NCBI GenBank assembly: GCA_029688905.1
Contig: JARULB010000003.1
Location: 124,001 to 188,000 of the forward strand
Length of the DNA: 64,000 nucleotides
Direction: 5' to 3'
Source of the DNA: Balneolales bacterium ANBcel1
GTDB taxonomy: Bacteria; Bacteroidota; Rhodothermia; Balneolales; Natronogracilivirgulaceae
Below, piece after piece: positions 29,762 to 39,336 of this stretch. The position numbers were made by a program, and so were the translations under genes. Positions within the stretch are counted from its first letter, which is position 1. Every line of letters starts with the position of its first letter. The notes beneath the pieces are model-generated. The model saw nothing but the letters and a program-made list of their open reading frames with translations. It did not search any database and was not told the origin of the DNA.

Positions 29762-32665
29762 ATGTCCCGGCCCGCATCCGATCCCGCTTTTATGGATTTC
29801 AGCCCGTTTACCCGACGGCTGTACGCATCCGACGCCTCTATTTATGAGGAGCGTCCTCTGGCCGTTGCGTTTCCTCGCAATGCCGAAGATGTTCGCCTGT
29901 TAGCCTCTTACGCACGGACACACAACCTGCCCGTTACCATGCGGGCCGGCGGCACCAGCCTGGCCGGCCAAACCACCGGCAGCGGAATCATCGCCGACAT
30001 ATCCCGGCATATGAACCGGGTACTCGAAATTGATCCGCAAAGGCGCATCGCGCGGGTTCAGCCGGGCGTAATCCGGGACCAGCTCAATCGCGAGGCCGCC
30101 GCGCACGGCCTCCTGTTCGGTCCCGACACCTCCACCACCAACCGATGCATGCTTGGCGGCATGATCGGCAACAACTCCTGCGGCTCCTACTCCATCATGT
30201 ACGGAACCACCCGGGAGCATGTTGAGGAGCTGCACGTGATACTGAGTGACGGCTCGCCTGTCCATTTTCGCCCGTTGTCGGAACAGGAGCTCTCCGACAA
30301 AGTAAACCTGCCCACCCTTGAAGGCCGCATCTACCGGGAGATGCTTTCCCTGCTGAAAACGAATCGCGATCTTATCCTCAGGAACTATCCCCATCCGGAC
30401 ATCCCGCGGAGAAATACCGGCTACGCGCTGGACCGTCTCTGTGAAATGCACCCCGTCACACCGGGCGGCCGCCCCTTCAACCTTAGCGAACTCCTGTGCG
30501 GCAGCGAAGGCACCCTGGCGCTGGTCACCGAAGCGGTTGTAAGGCTCGAACCCATCCAAAAACACCGGCTGCTGCTCATCCCTCATTTTACATCGCTGCG
30601 CGAAGCGCTGGAAAGCACGGTGGATGCCGTGGCGTTTGATCCCGCGGCCGTCGAGCTGGCCGACAGACACATCCTCGACGCCACCAAAGGCAACCTGGAA
30701 CAGAACCGGAACCGTTTTTTTCTGCAGGGCGAACCGGAGGCCCTGCTCATGATCGAGTTTCAGGGCAACAATTATGATGACATTCGCTCCAGAGCTCTCG
30801 AGCTCACTTCCCTGCTGCAGCAAAAAAAGCACGGTTACGCCTGGCCGCTGATGGAGGATCCCTCCGAAATGGCGCGCGTCTGGAATCTGCGCAAAGCCGG
30901 GCTCGGCCTGCTCATGGGACACCTTTCCGACTCCAGCTCACCGGAGTTTGTCGACGATACGGCTGTGAGAGTAGCCGACCTGCCGGACTATATCGCCGAC
31001 TTTGAAAAAATCATGGAGCGCCATCACACACAAAGCGTCTATTACGCACACGCCTCCGTCGGTGAACTGCACCTGCGTCCCATCATTGATATAAAAACGG
31101 AGGAAGGGCTCGAGAAACTCAAAGCCATCGCGGTAGAAGTGGCCGATCTGGTCAAATCCTACCGGGGCTCCCTCTCCGGCGAACACGGCGACGGACGAAT
31201 CCGCTCGCACCTTATTGAACGAATGGTCGGACCGGAGGTGATGAAGCTGCTCCGCCGGGTCAAGGAGCTCTGGGACCCGGAGTTTCTGCTCAACCGGGGA
31301 AAGATCATCGATCCGGAGCCCATGGATCGGCACCTGCGTTATTCGCCCCAATGGCGCGACATCCATGTGGATACCGTTTTTCACTGGCGTGCCGAAGGAG
31401 GGTTCGGCAATGCGCTGGAGCTGTGCAACGGCGCCGGAGTGTGCCGAAAGAAAGCGGAAAGCGGCGGCACCATGTGCCCCTCCTATATGGCCACCCTCGA
31501 GGAGAAGGACAGCACACGGGGACGTGCCAACATGTTTCGCCAGATTTTTGCGGAACGCCGCCAGGACGGGTTTACCTCCGACGAGATCCATGATGCGCTG
31601 GCGCTCTGCCTGAGTTGCAAGGCGTGCAAAACCGAGTGCCCCGCCAATGTCGATATGGCAAAGATGAAAGCGGAGTTTCAGCACGGGCGCCACCTGTCCC
31701 GTGGCACCTCCCGGGCCGACCGCTTTTTCGGCAACCCGGAACGGCTCTATCCCCTCGCCGGTGCCATGGCCCCTCTTGTCAATTTTGCCGCCGGCCTGCC
31801 TCCGGTCAGAGGCCTTTTTGAATATCTATATAATATACACCCCAAACGGAACCTTCCGGCCTTTCACCGGACCCCGTTCACCGCCCCTCTGAAAAAGTCC
31901 ACGCCGACTGCCGGCAACGGGTCGGACGGGCAGGGCCCGAAGGTGCTGCTTGTCGTGGACTGGTTCACCGACTATCACGACCCACAAGTGGCCGAAGCGG
32001 CTTTCGGCATTCTGGAGCGCCTGGGTTGCCGCGTCACCGTAATGGGTCCGCTTGCCAGCGGCCGAACCCAGATTTCGCGCGGACTGCTGGATCAGGCCAG
32101 GGCCATCTGTGAAACGAACATCCGGAAACTCTCGAAATATGCCGAAGCCGGGTTTGCGCTGGTAGGCCTCGAGCCCAGTGAAATACTCACCTTCCGGGAC
32201 GAGTACCCGGATCTGTGCGGCACCGAGCTGCAAACGAATTCCCGCAAGGTGGCGGAGGCGACGTACCTGCTTGAAGAGTTTCTCTGTGATGTGATTCCCG
32301 CCTCGGACATAAAAATGCATTTCAGCGGCGGCGGAGAAACGGTGCATGTACACGGGCATTGCCATGCCAAGGCGCTGACCGGCATGGCTCCCGTAATCAA
32401 TGTCCTGACGCTGGCGGATTATCGTCCTTTCGCCATGGAAACCGGATGCTGCGGCATGGCCGGCAGTTTCGGATACGACAAGGACAACTTCGAAGTCTCC
32501 TTACAAATCGGCGAACTGGCGTTGTTCCCGGCGGTACGACAATTGGGTAACCGGGACCTGCTCTGCGCACACGGTTTCTCGTGCCGGCATCAGATTGCCG
32601 ACGGAACCGGAAGGGAGAGCTTCCACACAGCGCAAATCATCTGGAACGGGAGAAGGCGGGGGTAA
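29762..32665 (+). CDS. FAD-linked oxidase/iron-sulfur fusion, YdiJ/D-lactate or 2-hydroxyglutarate dehydrogenase type
   Basis: The 967-residue protein oxidises a D-2-hydroxy acid and passes electrons through Fe-S clusters to the respiratory chain. It has an FAD-binding (VAO/PCMH) domain (about 30-250, with RAGGTSLAGQTTGSG and MIGNNSCGSYS) and an FAD-oxidase C-terminal domain (about 260-530, HASVGELHLRPI and GEHGDGRIRS). A two-cluster ferredoxin part follows (about 540-650), with CNGAGVC and CLSCKACKTECP. The C-terminal heterodisulfide-reductase-like half has CCG-type motifs (ETGCCGMAGSFG). This order matches the YdiJ family. The substrate cannot be read from sequence: D-lactate and D-2-hydroxyglutarate are both known for relatives. 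No neighbour points to a pathway. Confidence 0.88.
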   Translation: MSRPASDPAFMDFSPFTRRLYASDASIYEERPLAVAFPRNAEDVRLLASYARTHNLPVTMRAGGTSLAGQTTGSGIIADISRHMNRVLEIDPQRRIARVQPGVIRDQLNREAAAHGLLFGPDTSTTNRCMLGGMIGNNSCGSYSIMYGTTREHVEELHVILSDGSPVHFRPLSEQELSDKVNLPTLEGRIYREMLSLLKTNRDLILRNYPHPDIPRRNTGYALDRLCEMHPVTPGGRPFNLSELLCGSEGTLALVTEAVVRLEPIQKHRLLLIPHFTSLREALESTVDAVAFDPAAVELADRHILDATKGNLEQNRNRFFLQGEPEALLMIEFQGNNYDDIRSRALELTSLLQQKKHGYAWPLMEDPSEMARVWNLRKAGLGLLMGHLSDSSSPEFVDDTAVRVADLPDYIADFEKIMERHHTQSVYYAHASVGELHLRPIIDIKTEEGLEKLKAIAVEVADLVKSYRGSLSGEHGDGRIRSHLIERMVGPEVMKLLRRVKELWDPEFLLNRGKIIDPEPMDRHLRYSPQWRDIHVDTVFHWRAEGGFGNALELCNGAGVCRKKAESGGTMCPSYMATLEEKDSTRGRANMFRQIFAERRQDGFTSDEIHDALALCLSCKACKTECPANVDMAKMKAEFQHGRHLSRGTSRADRFFGNPERLYPLAGAMAPLVNFAAGLPPVRGLFEYLYNIHPKRNLPAFHRTPFTAPLKKSTPTAGNGSDGQGPKVLLVVDWFTDYHDPQVAEAAFGILERLGCRVTVMGPLASGRTQISRGLLDQARAICETNIRKLSKYAEAGFALVGLEPSEILTFRDEYPDLCGTELQTNSRKVAEATYLLEEFLCDVIPASDIKMHFSGGGETVHVHGHCHAKALTGMAPVINVLTLADYRPFAMETGCCGMAGSFGYDKDNFEVSLQIGELALFPAVRQLGNRDLLCAHGFSCRHQIADGTGRESFHTAQIIWNGRRRG

Positions 32666-32721
32666 TTCGCAAGGGCATCAAACGACAAGGAACAAGTTGC
32701 CGCTGCCCGGCGAGAGGCCGC

Positions 32722-33969
32722 TTACTGTTCCTCATGAATTAAAACTACCGCTCCCTTGACATCAAACGTCTGGATATCAACCGGTTTGGCATAATCCATA
32801 ATGGGCATGACCTCACCGCTCTTGCCTACAATACGGTACTCGGAGCACTGCGATCGTCCCTCACTTACTTTCTGAAGGTGGCCAATGGCTTTTTCCCGGT
32901 CATCCGGGTGCACAAGCTTTTTCCAGCCCTCATGGCCTTCGCACTCCTCCTGGGTGTAACCGGTCACCTTCAATATCTCTTCCGATACCCAGCGGAAGGC
33001 GGGCTTTTGATCGCCGTTGAAACTGATGCCGTACTTAAAATCACTTTTTGTGTTGAAGATGCGGTTGAAGTCCTGGTTTCTCTGATAGAGCGTCTTGAGC
33101 ACTTTTTTGCGCAATGAGATATTGCTGATCTCCATGCGCATCACCTTTTCTGTTTTCAGCTCAAGCGGTTTGACTCCCACCTCCACCTGGACCGGCAGGC
33201 CGCTCTTGTGCTGCAGAATAAAGCGATAGTCGGGTTGGCCGGAAAAGTCTTCTTTCCAAAGATCATCAAACCGATCCTTCAGGATGTCACCGTGTTTTTT
33301 GGGCATAACTTCCCAGACCTTCATTTTCTGCAGCTCCTCTTTCTCGTAACCGACCAGTTCCTGCAGCGACTTGTTGGCAAAACGGATGGATCCGTCTTCG
33401 GCAACATCCAGTACGGTACGTTTGGATGTTTCGTAGAAATCATCCATTTCGATCTTGCTGTCGACCAGCGACTGTTCCACGCGCTTTCGCTCCGTGATAT
33501 CGTGCTGGTAGGAGACCCAATGGGTAATCTTGCCGTCATGGTCAACAAGCGGATGGATATCCCACTGGTTGACAAATTCTGAGCCGTCCTTTCTGTAGTT
33601 GATGGTTTGACCGAAAAACGCCTTTCCTTCCACAAGCGATTCGCGAAGCCGGTCGAGGGTTGCACGGTCGGTTTTGGGTCCCTGGAGGATACGAGGGGTT
33701 TTCCCGATCACTTCTTCTTTCTTGTAGCCGGTCATCTTTTCGAACCCGTCGTTGACATATACAATGCGGGGGCCCGGCTCTTCCAGTGTAAGTTCGGTAA
33801 TAATAATCGAGTCGTAGTCGTTTCGGATAGCCGCCTCAAGGAGCTTGAGTTCTTTTTCGGTACGATCCTTGTCTTCAATAATTTTTTCGACCATCTCTCC
33901 CAGTGCACTGGCCGAAGCTTCGTCCTTTGCATGTTTCCGGACGAGCTGCATCGCTTCCATGATATCCAT
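32722..33969 (-). CDS. PAS-repeat sensory protein without an output domain
   Basis: The 415-residue protein has a short N-terminal helix (about 1-45) and three PAS domains (about 48-160, 170-285 and 295-410), each with a PAC-type end such as HWVSYQHDITERK. The first PAS resembles LOV domains, but the photoactive Cys is replaced: the motif reads GKTPRILQG where LOV domains have GxNCRFLQG. Blue-light adduct formation is therefore not expected. There is no histidine kinase, GGDEF, HTH or methyl-accepting domain. It may work by binding a partner, perhaps one of the receiver proteins encoded nearby (unproven). It converges with the oxidase gene, 56 bases apart. Confidence 0.85.
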   Translation of the reverse strand: MDIMEAMQLVRKHAKDEASASALGEMVEKIIEDKDRTEKELKLLEAAIRNDYDSIIITELTLEEPGPRIVYVNDGFEKMTGYKKEEVIGKTPRILQGPKTDRATLDRLRESLVEGKAFFGQTINYRKDGSEFVNQWDIHPLVDHDGKITHWVSYQHDITERKRVEQSLVDSKIEMDDFYETSKRTVLDVAEDGSIRFANKSLQELVGYEKEELQKMKVWEVMPKKHGDILKDRFDDLWKEDFSGQPDYRFILQHKSGLPVQVEVGVKPLELKTEKVMRMEISNISLRKKVLKTLYQRNQDFNRIFNTKSDFKYGISFNGDQKPAFRWVSEEILKVTGYTQEECEGHEGWKKLVHPDDREKAIGHLQKVSEGRSQCSEYRIVGKSGEVMPIMDYAKPVDIQTFDVKGAVVLIHEEQ

Positions 33970-34320
33970 AATATATTGCCGTTTAAAAGTAGCTACAGTA
34001 TTATTCGCCGGTTATTTTGACATCCTTGATAAATCAAGACTGATTCACGCCGGCAATCGGGTAATTGACAAACTCTATCCTTGCAATAATGCCCAGCGAT
34101 CATAAAAAGTTCCCGGGGTTTCTGTTTTTTTGAAACGAAGCAAATGCAGTGGGAAAGAAAGGCGGGATGGGGTGAGAAAAGCCCTGTGCAGGGCAGCGGC
34201 GGTCTTCCGGGTTTCGTGTGTATGGCAGGTTAGATGGCGGAAGCTTTTTGAGTGATTTCAGGATCGGATTCACGCCTGCCTTGCTGATATCAATGCAGTG
34301 CCGAAGATGGGCTGCAGCTG
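33970..34320. other. Intergenic stretch with no recognised feature
   Basis: These 351 bases lie between the PAS protein gene and cdaA, both on the minus strand. I find no open frame, tRNA or Rho-independent terminator. A short hairpin (GCCCTGTGCAGGGC, about 34183-34196) has no U-tract. The part next to 33970 should carry the PAS gene promoter. Confidence 0.5.
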
Positions 34321-35142
34321 TCAGCCGGCTTCCAATTCGGACTGCCTGAAGCTGGACGCTTCCGATTCTCCCTTCTTCTCTTCCCCAAGGTGCTTTTGCA
34401 TTTCAAAACGAAGCTTTTGAATCGTCATGCCGCTGGTGAGGGAGCCGTTTTGCGCTACCGAGATCCTGCCGGTCTCTTCGGAGACTACCACCACCAGCAC
34501 GTCATTCACTTCGCTGATGCCCAGCGCTGCCCTGTGCCGTGTTCCGAATACGGTGGATATGTTCGGATTCTGGCTGATGGGCAGATAGGCGCTCGCCGCC
34601 ACAATTTTGTTATGCCGGATGATGACGGCCCCGTCATGCAGCGGAGTATCGTTGTTAAATATGGTCAGGAGCAATTCGCTGCTCACATCCGCATCGATGG
34701 CCACACCTTTATCCACCAGGTCGTTCAGGGTGGCACCCTTCGCAAAAACGATAAGTGCGCCGGTTTTCGAACGGGAAAGTGACTTCACGGCATCAATCAC
34801 CTCATCAATAACCGAAAAAGAACCGCCGCGATCGAAAAACCGGTAGAGGCTTGTGTTTTCTCCAATATTATAGAGCAGCTTCCGGATTTCCGGCTGGAAG
34901 ATAATGATCACGGCCAGAATCCCGACATCCAGCAGCCTTCGCAGTACAAAATTTATGGTGGTGAGGTCGAACATGCTCACAATGGCGTTCACACCGAAAA
35001 CGATGATCAGGCCAATGACGACAGGCACGGCGAAAGAACCCCGAATCCAGCGATAGAGCAAAACAATAACGGCCGCTATTATCAGCGTTTCGATCAGGTC
35101 CTTTAAGCCAAATTCTAAAAATCCGATTGGCAAGATTACCAC
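34321..35142 (-). CDS. cdaA: Diadenylate cyclase (CdaA family)
   Basis: CdaA makes the second messenger c-di-AMP from two ATP, controlling potassium and osmolyte balance and wall homeostasis. Three N-terminal membrane helices (about 13-30, 38-58, 70-85) precede a coiled region and the DAC domain, which keeps both key motifs: DGA (residues 170-172) and RHR (202-204, in GTRHRAAL). At 273 residues it has normal length. The start is a GTG. The gene follows folP by 79 bases on the same strand, an arrangement I know from the Bacteroidota lineage. c-di-AMP fits the salt-adapted lifestyle suggested by the antiporter. No gdpP-type phosphodiesterase is visible in this window. Confidence 0.95.
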   Translation of the reverse strand: MVILPIGFLEFGLKDLIETLIIAAVIVLLYRWIRGSFAVPVVIGLIIVFGVNAIVSMFDLTTINFVLRRLLDVGILAVIIIFQPEIRKLLYNIGENTSLYRFFDRGGSFSVIDEVIDAVKSLSRSKTGALIVFAKGATLNDLVDKGVAIDADVSSELLLTIFNNDTPLHDGAVIIRHNKIVAASAYLPISQNPNISTVFGTRHRAALGISEVNDVLVVVVSEETGRISVAQNGSLTSGMTIQKLRFEMQKHLGEEKKGESEASSFRQSELEAG

Positions 35143-35221
35143 CGTGTTTGTTATGTGCTTCGGAATTCGGTGTACCTCCGGGATTCACACGCCGGAAAGT
35201 GTTGATGCGGACGGTTCTTTG

Positions 35222-36097
35222 TCAGGACAAAGCCAGGAAAACATCCAGTACATCCCTGGCTTCGCGGACATCATGCACCCGGCAAATCGTTGCTCCCAGT
35301 GTAAGTGCATGATACTGAAGCGCAAGCGACCCGGCAAGCCTGTTATCGACCGGCCTGGGCCCGTCTTTACCGGCAAGAAGCTGTCCGATCAAGGATTTCC
35401 TGGATGCGCCTACAAGCACCGGGCAACCCGTACGGCTAAAGGTATGCAAATGCCGCATTATTTGCAGGTTTTGCTCCAGGGTTTTTCCAAAGCCGATTCC
35501 GGGATCAACGACGATCGACTCAACGCCCCGGCTTCGGGCGTATGCCACCTTTTGCTCAAGGAATTCGAGTATTTCACCGACCACATCCTGGTAGCCTGTT
35601 TGCTGCTGCATGGTTTTGGGCGTTCCCCGGCTGTGCATGATCACCAGCGCGGCACGGTGCTCGGCGCACAAATCGGCCAGTTCGGGCGCCGCCCGGAGTC
35701 CGCTTACGTCATTGACCATATGGGCCCCGCACTCCAGTGCCCGGCGGGCCACTTCAGGCTTGGTCGTATCCACCGAAAACATAACGCCGGGGAATTCCGG
35801 CACGGCACGCTCCAGCACCGGTATCACCCGCGCGAGCTCCTCTGCTTCCGGAACCGGATCGGAACCGGGACGTGTGGACTCCCCTCCCACATCCACAATG
35901 GCCGCACCTTCCTCAACCATCTGCCGGATTCGCTGCAGGGCAGGTTCGGTGCCGGCGTAATGGCCGCCGTCCGAAAACGAGTCCGGCGTCACATTCAAAA
36001 TCCCCATCACACAGGGGGTTGAAACAGCAAGCGCCTTGCCCGCAAGGACAAAGCGCTTGTGTATAGAATCTTCAGAATCAGGACTTCGATCGGGCAC
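35222..36097 (-). CDS. folP: Dihydropteroate synthase
   Basis: The enzyme joins p-aminobenzoate to dihydropterin pyrophosphate in folate synthesis and is the target of sulfonamides. It is a TIM barrel with the family signatures MGILNVTPDSFSDGG (pterin loop), DVGGESTRPGS, the VNDVSGL strand, the DPGIGFGKT loop and VGASRKSLIG. At 291 residues it has usual length. The start is a GTG, and the first 20 residues are an extra hydrophilic lead. It lies 36 bases below fdxA and 79 bases above cdaA, all on the minus strand, consistent with one transcript. Confidence 0.97.
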   Translation of the reverse strand: MPDRSPDSEDSIHKRFVLAGKALAVSTPCVMGILNVTPDSFSDGGHYAGTEPALQRIRQMVEEGAAIVDVGGESTRPGSDPVPEAEELARVIPVLERAVPEFPGVMFSVDTTKPEVARRALECGAHMVNDVSGLRAAPELADLCAEHRAALVIMHSRGTPKTMQQQTGYQDVVGEILEFLEQKVAYARSRGVESIVVDPGIGFGKTLEQNLQIMRHLHTFSRTGCPVLVGASRKSLIGQLLAGKDGPRPVDNRLAGSLALQYHALTLGATICRVHDVREARDVLDVFLALS

Positions 36098-36133
36098 GTG
36101 TAACCTCTGTAGGTTGAGTTGCAGCGAAACCCG

Positions 36134-36463
36134 TTATTCTTTAATCATATCTTCCGATTTCTCCTTTTCCGCCCATTCGTCGGCATCCGGGAGAGGATCT
36201 TTCTGTTCGTTGATGACCTTGTCATCCCACAGCTCGGCAAGCCGTTCGTTCAGTTCAATATAGTGTTCCCATTTTTCAGGCACTTCATCGTCCGGAAAAA
36301 TTGCTTCGACAGGACACTCGGCAACACAGGCGTCGCAATCAATACAATCGTCAGGATGGATCGTCAGGAAATTGGGCCCTTCGCGAAATGCGTCAACCGG
36401 GCACACTGAAACACAGTCTGTGTATTTACAGTTAATGCAGGGTTCGGCTACTACGTACGTCAT
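36134..36463 (-). CDS. fdxA: FdxA-type ferredoxin (3Fe-4S/4Fe-4S)
   Basis: This small electron carrier has eight cysteines in its first 55 residues: C9, C12, C17 and C21, then C40, C43, C46 and C50. They fall in the FdxA pattern ([18 protein letters not shown] and [12 protein letters not shown]), so it should hold one 3Fe-4S and one 4Fe-4S cluster or two 4Fe-4S clusters. The acidic C-terminal tail (Asp/Glu/Lys) is family-typical. It is encoded upstream of folP with 36 bases between, but I know no functional link to folate. The partner redox enzymes cannot be named. Confidence 0.95.
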   Translation of the reverse strand: MTYVVAEPCINCKYTDCVSVCPVDAFREGPNFLTIHPDDCIDCDACVAECPVEAIFPDDEVPEKWEHYIELNERLAELWDDKVINEQKDPLPDADEWAEKEKSEDMIKE

Positions 36464-36600
36464 TCTGATTACCTTGCTTGGTTTCTATTTTGTAATTGCA
36501 ATAAAAGCTGAATATCTGTTGCATAAGTACTGACCTATGCCGACAAAGTCAAACATATTGCTAGAAAAAGTCAGATTCAATCCAAATAACCGATGTCCCG

Positions 36601-37809
36601 TCACTCTGCGAGCATGTGACGAACTGCCTCCAGGGAGCCGTCGTTTTCCGCAGGGTCAAGCCCCAGAATGTGACAGATCATCTCGTAAATATGAATCAGT
36701 TCAAACGCTTCCACCTGCATCCCTGATTTGAAATCCGGTCCGTCCGCCAGGAAAAACGTGCGCATTTCCGGCTCACGGTGGTCCCAGCCGTGATTTCCGG
36801 CAAGTAATCCGCGCCTTTCGAAAAACGAGCGGCTGGTAATAGACCAGGGGAGCTCGGCGACCATGATAATTTCCGGGGTGCGTCGATGATTTCCGATGCG
36901 GTACTCATCGGGGAGCTCGTCCCGGTAATAGACGCGGTAGTGCGACTCTGCCTCTTTAAGGAGGCGGTACACCTCTTCCGTTTTACCCTCATCCGGACGA
37001 ATCATGGAGACGGGTCCCCAGCCGATGACCCTCACATCATCCAGGTCGATGATCTCATCCAGAAAAATTACTTTATCATCGGATGTGGCGGCCATACCAT
37101 GGTCCGATACGATGACGATGTTGGTGGTCTCGCGGAGGCCGCTGCGTTCCAGCTCCGCAATCAGATAGCCCATGTCATCATCCATGTCGGCTATGGCTTC
37201 GGTCACTTCGATACTATGCGGACCATGACTGTGACCCCGGGAATCCAGGCGGCTGAAATAGAGAGTGATGAAATCAGGACGGCTCTCATCTTCGAGGGTC
37301 AGCCAGGTGATAACCGAATCTATCCGCTGCTGATGGGGCAAGGAGCTGTCGTAGCTGTTCCACCGGGTTGGCCGCACTCCAGCAATTTCGGCTTCGCTTC
37401 CCACCCAAAACATGGATGCGGTCCGCATTCCCTGATTTTCCGCAGTAACCCAGAGCGGCTCTCCCTCATACCAGCGCCCTTTTACGATTTCGTCCCGGTT
37501 GCCGAGACTGAACGTGGCTTCCCATTCCGGATCGTACATGCTGTTGGAAAGGATTCCGTGATTTTCGGGATAAAGGCCGGTAACGATGGAATAGTGATTG
37601 GTGAAGGTCAGTGTTGGGAAAACCGGAATAAGATAATCCGCAAGCACTCCGCTGCCGGCCAATGCGTCAAAGTTGGGGGTTTCTGTGCGCTCCAGATACT
37701 CCGGCATGAAACCGTCGACAGAAATTAGAATGACCGGGTTGGTTTCCGCGTGTACGGGAATATAGCTGATCAGAATGGCGAGCGCCGCCGCGAGTACTCT
37801 TTTTTTCAT
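36601..37809 (-). CDS. Ectonucleotide pyrophosphatase/phosphodiesterase-like alkaline-phosphatase family protein
   Basis: The mature enzyme belongs to the type I phosphodiesterase/nucleotide pyrophosphatase family. After a signal peptide (about residues 1-20, ending VHA) it has the metal and nucleophile region VILISVDGFMPEYL and FPTLTFTNHYSIVTGLYPENHGI (nucleophile Thr in PTLTFTN). It also has the second metal sites in SDHGMAATSDD and NHGWDH. It should act in the periplasm or outside the cell, hydrolysing nucleotides or other phosphodiesters. The substrate is not defined by sequence. The ATG at 37809 is chosen because the longer frame adds about 107 residues without family character before the signal peptide. 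Confidence 0.9.
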   Translation of the reverse strand: MKKRVLAAALAILISYIPVHAETNPVILISVDGFMPEYLERTETPNFDALAGSGVLADYLIPVFPTLTFTNHYSIVTGLYPENHGILSNSMYDPEWEATFSLGNRDEIVKGRWYEGEPLWVTAENQGMRTASMFWVGSEAEIAGVRPTRWNSYDSSLPHQQRIDSVITWLTLEDESRPDFITLYFSRLDSRGHSHGPHSIEVTEAIADMDDDMGYLIAELERSGLRETTNIVIVSDHGMAATSDDKVIFLDEIIDLDDVRVIGWGPVSMIRPDEGKTEEVYRLLKEAESHYRVYYRDELPDEYRIGNHRRTPEIIMVAELPWSITSRSFFERRGLLAGNHGWDHREPEMRTFFLADGPDFKSGMQVEAFELIHIYEMICHILGLDPAENDGSLEAVRHMLAE

Positions 37810-38005
37810 TGGATCCGGGTGCCTGGATGGAGGGGTGTTTAGTGAAGTATGAAAATATCTGTTTTCGAAACAAAAGACACCCGCTGCCGGTGATTTCGGC
37901 TTGTCCGGCGCCAACTGCTCGTAACGCACCGCCGAAACCGGTTTGTTGCCGCTCGTTACGAACGAATTCGACCCTTTCAGCCGAATAGAGCCGGTCAATG
38001 AGGGA

Positions 38006-39250
38006 TCAGCCGGGCAGCCGGAAGGTGTATCCCTCTCTGGCCAGTTCGGCGTGAATACCGGTACCAACAACGGCTTTTTCGAGCCTGTCGGAGACGTTGT
38101 CCAGGTACTGATCGTCGGAATCGGGGTCAAAGTGTATGAGCATCAAGTGCTTGACCCTGTTTTTTGTGGCTCTCTCAAGAGCGATTTCCCAGGCGGAATG
38201 GCCCCAGTTTTTTTTCTTTTCATACTCTTCGAGACTATACTGGGCATCGTGTATCAGCACATCGGCATCCGCCACAAACCGGTCGAACTGCTTCAGGAAC
38301 GGGTCCTCCCGCTCGTTGGAATCTACATTGATTGCACTCAGCTCGTTATCCGGACAGAAGACGATCACTTTTTTCCCGATTCGGACTTTGTAGATGGCTG
38401 TTTCCACCGGATGGTTGGCGGACATATACTGGATGCTGTAGCCGTCATAGTGCTGTACCGGGTGCGACTGCGTATGATACTCCAGCCGCGCCTGCAACAT
38501 TTGGGATGTCACCGGGAAATAGGTATAGGACATCTGGTCCAGCAGCACCTCCTTGGTATTTCCAGCCATTTGCGGCGGCATGTGGATATCGAAACGGTTA
38601 TCCGGTGAAAAAAGCGGTTTGAAGAAGGGAAAGCCCTGGATATGATCCCAATGGGCATGAGTAAAGAATATCCGTCCGCTCATGGGCTCGCTGGACTTTG
38701 CCAGTTCGTTGCCAAGAGAGCGGATACCGGAGCCTGCATCAAAAATGAGGAGCTTTTTTTGTCCCGGTATGATGATTTGCACACACATGGTGTTCCCGCC
38801 GTAGTTCACAAACTTGTTTCCGGCGCAGGGTGTAGATCCACGCACCCCCCAGAACCGGATATCGATGGAATCCCCCAGAATCTCATCGATTTTGTCGGCG
38901 AACAAACCGTAGTCCATTGGCTTGTGGAAGAAATCGGTGACGCCTGATGCCATGGCGATCTCCTTTTCCACGGGATAGTCCCTGGTGGTAAGCACCAGTA
39001 TCGGAATTCCGTTCAGGTCTTCGGTATTCTTGAGGAGCTTGCAAAGATGGAGTCCGTTGCCGTCGGGGAAATGGAGGTCCATGACGATAAGGTCCGGCAT
39101 AACCTCCCTGACTTTGTCAAGCGCCCCCTCGTAGCTGTTGTGATGATGGAACGTATACCCTTTTTTCATGAGAAAAGACCCGATCAGCTCACAGAGCGTG
39201 ATGTCGTCTTCAATCATGAGAATGGTAATATTCTTATAGGGATCTTCCAT
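38006..39250 (-). CDS. Response regulator receiver fused to a metallo-beta-lactamase-fold hydrolase
   Basis: Residues about 8-125 form a CheY-type receiver with phospho-acceptor D58 (in LIVMDLHFPDG), the acidic pair in MIEDD, and conserved K110. Residues about 130-414 form a metallo-beta-lactamase-fold domain that opens with IRFWGVRGSTP. It includes YGGNTMCVQI, DAGSGIRSLG and the zinc motif THAHWDH (197-203), then IHDAQY and a late HFDP. Relatives of this MBL type include PhnP-like and class II cyclic-nucleotide phosphodiesterase-like hydrolases, so a nucleotide substrate is possible but not shown. It follows the DUF349 gene on the same strand after an 86-base gap. No histidine kinase is adjacent. 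The ATG at 39250 is preferred over the TTG one codon earlier. Confidence 0.88.
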   Translation of the reverse strand: MEDPYKNITILMIEDDITLCELIGSFLMKKGYTFHHHNSYEGALDKVREVMPDLIVMDLHFPDGNGLHLCKLLKNTEDLNGIPILVLTTRDYPVEKEIAMASGVTDFFHKPMDYGLFADKIDEILGDSIDIRFWGVRGSTPCAGNKFVNYGGNTMCVQIIIPGQKKLLIFDAGSGIRSLGNELAKSSEPMSGRIFFTHAHWDHIQGFPFFKPLFSPDNRFDIHMPPQMAGNTKEVLLDQMSYTYFPVTSQMLQARLEYHTQSHPVQHYDGYSIQYMSANHPVETAIYKVRIGKKVIVFCPDNELSAINVDSNEREDPFLKQFDRFVADADVLIHDAQYSLEEYEKKKNWGHSAWEIALERATKNRVKHLMLIHFDPDSDDQYLDNVSDRLEKAVVGTGIHAELAREGYTFRLPG

Positions 39251-39336
39251 CAATACTGTTTCTCTCTGGCTCGATTACGTAAAGCCGGGCTAATCCGTCC
39301 AGTTCGATGATCTGTCTGCCGGAGGCCGCGCAGAGA

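Noticed and set aside
34183-34196. Hairpin GCCCTGTGCAGGGC as a terminator
   Set aside because: It has no U-tract on either strand and lies far from any gene end.
35144-36022. Plus-strand ORF of 292 codons
   Set aside because: Fully antisense to folP, whose motifs are complete.
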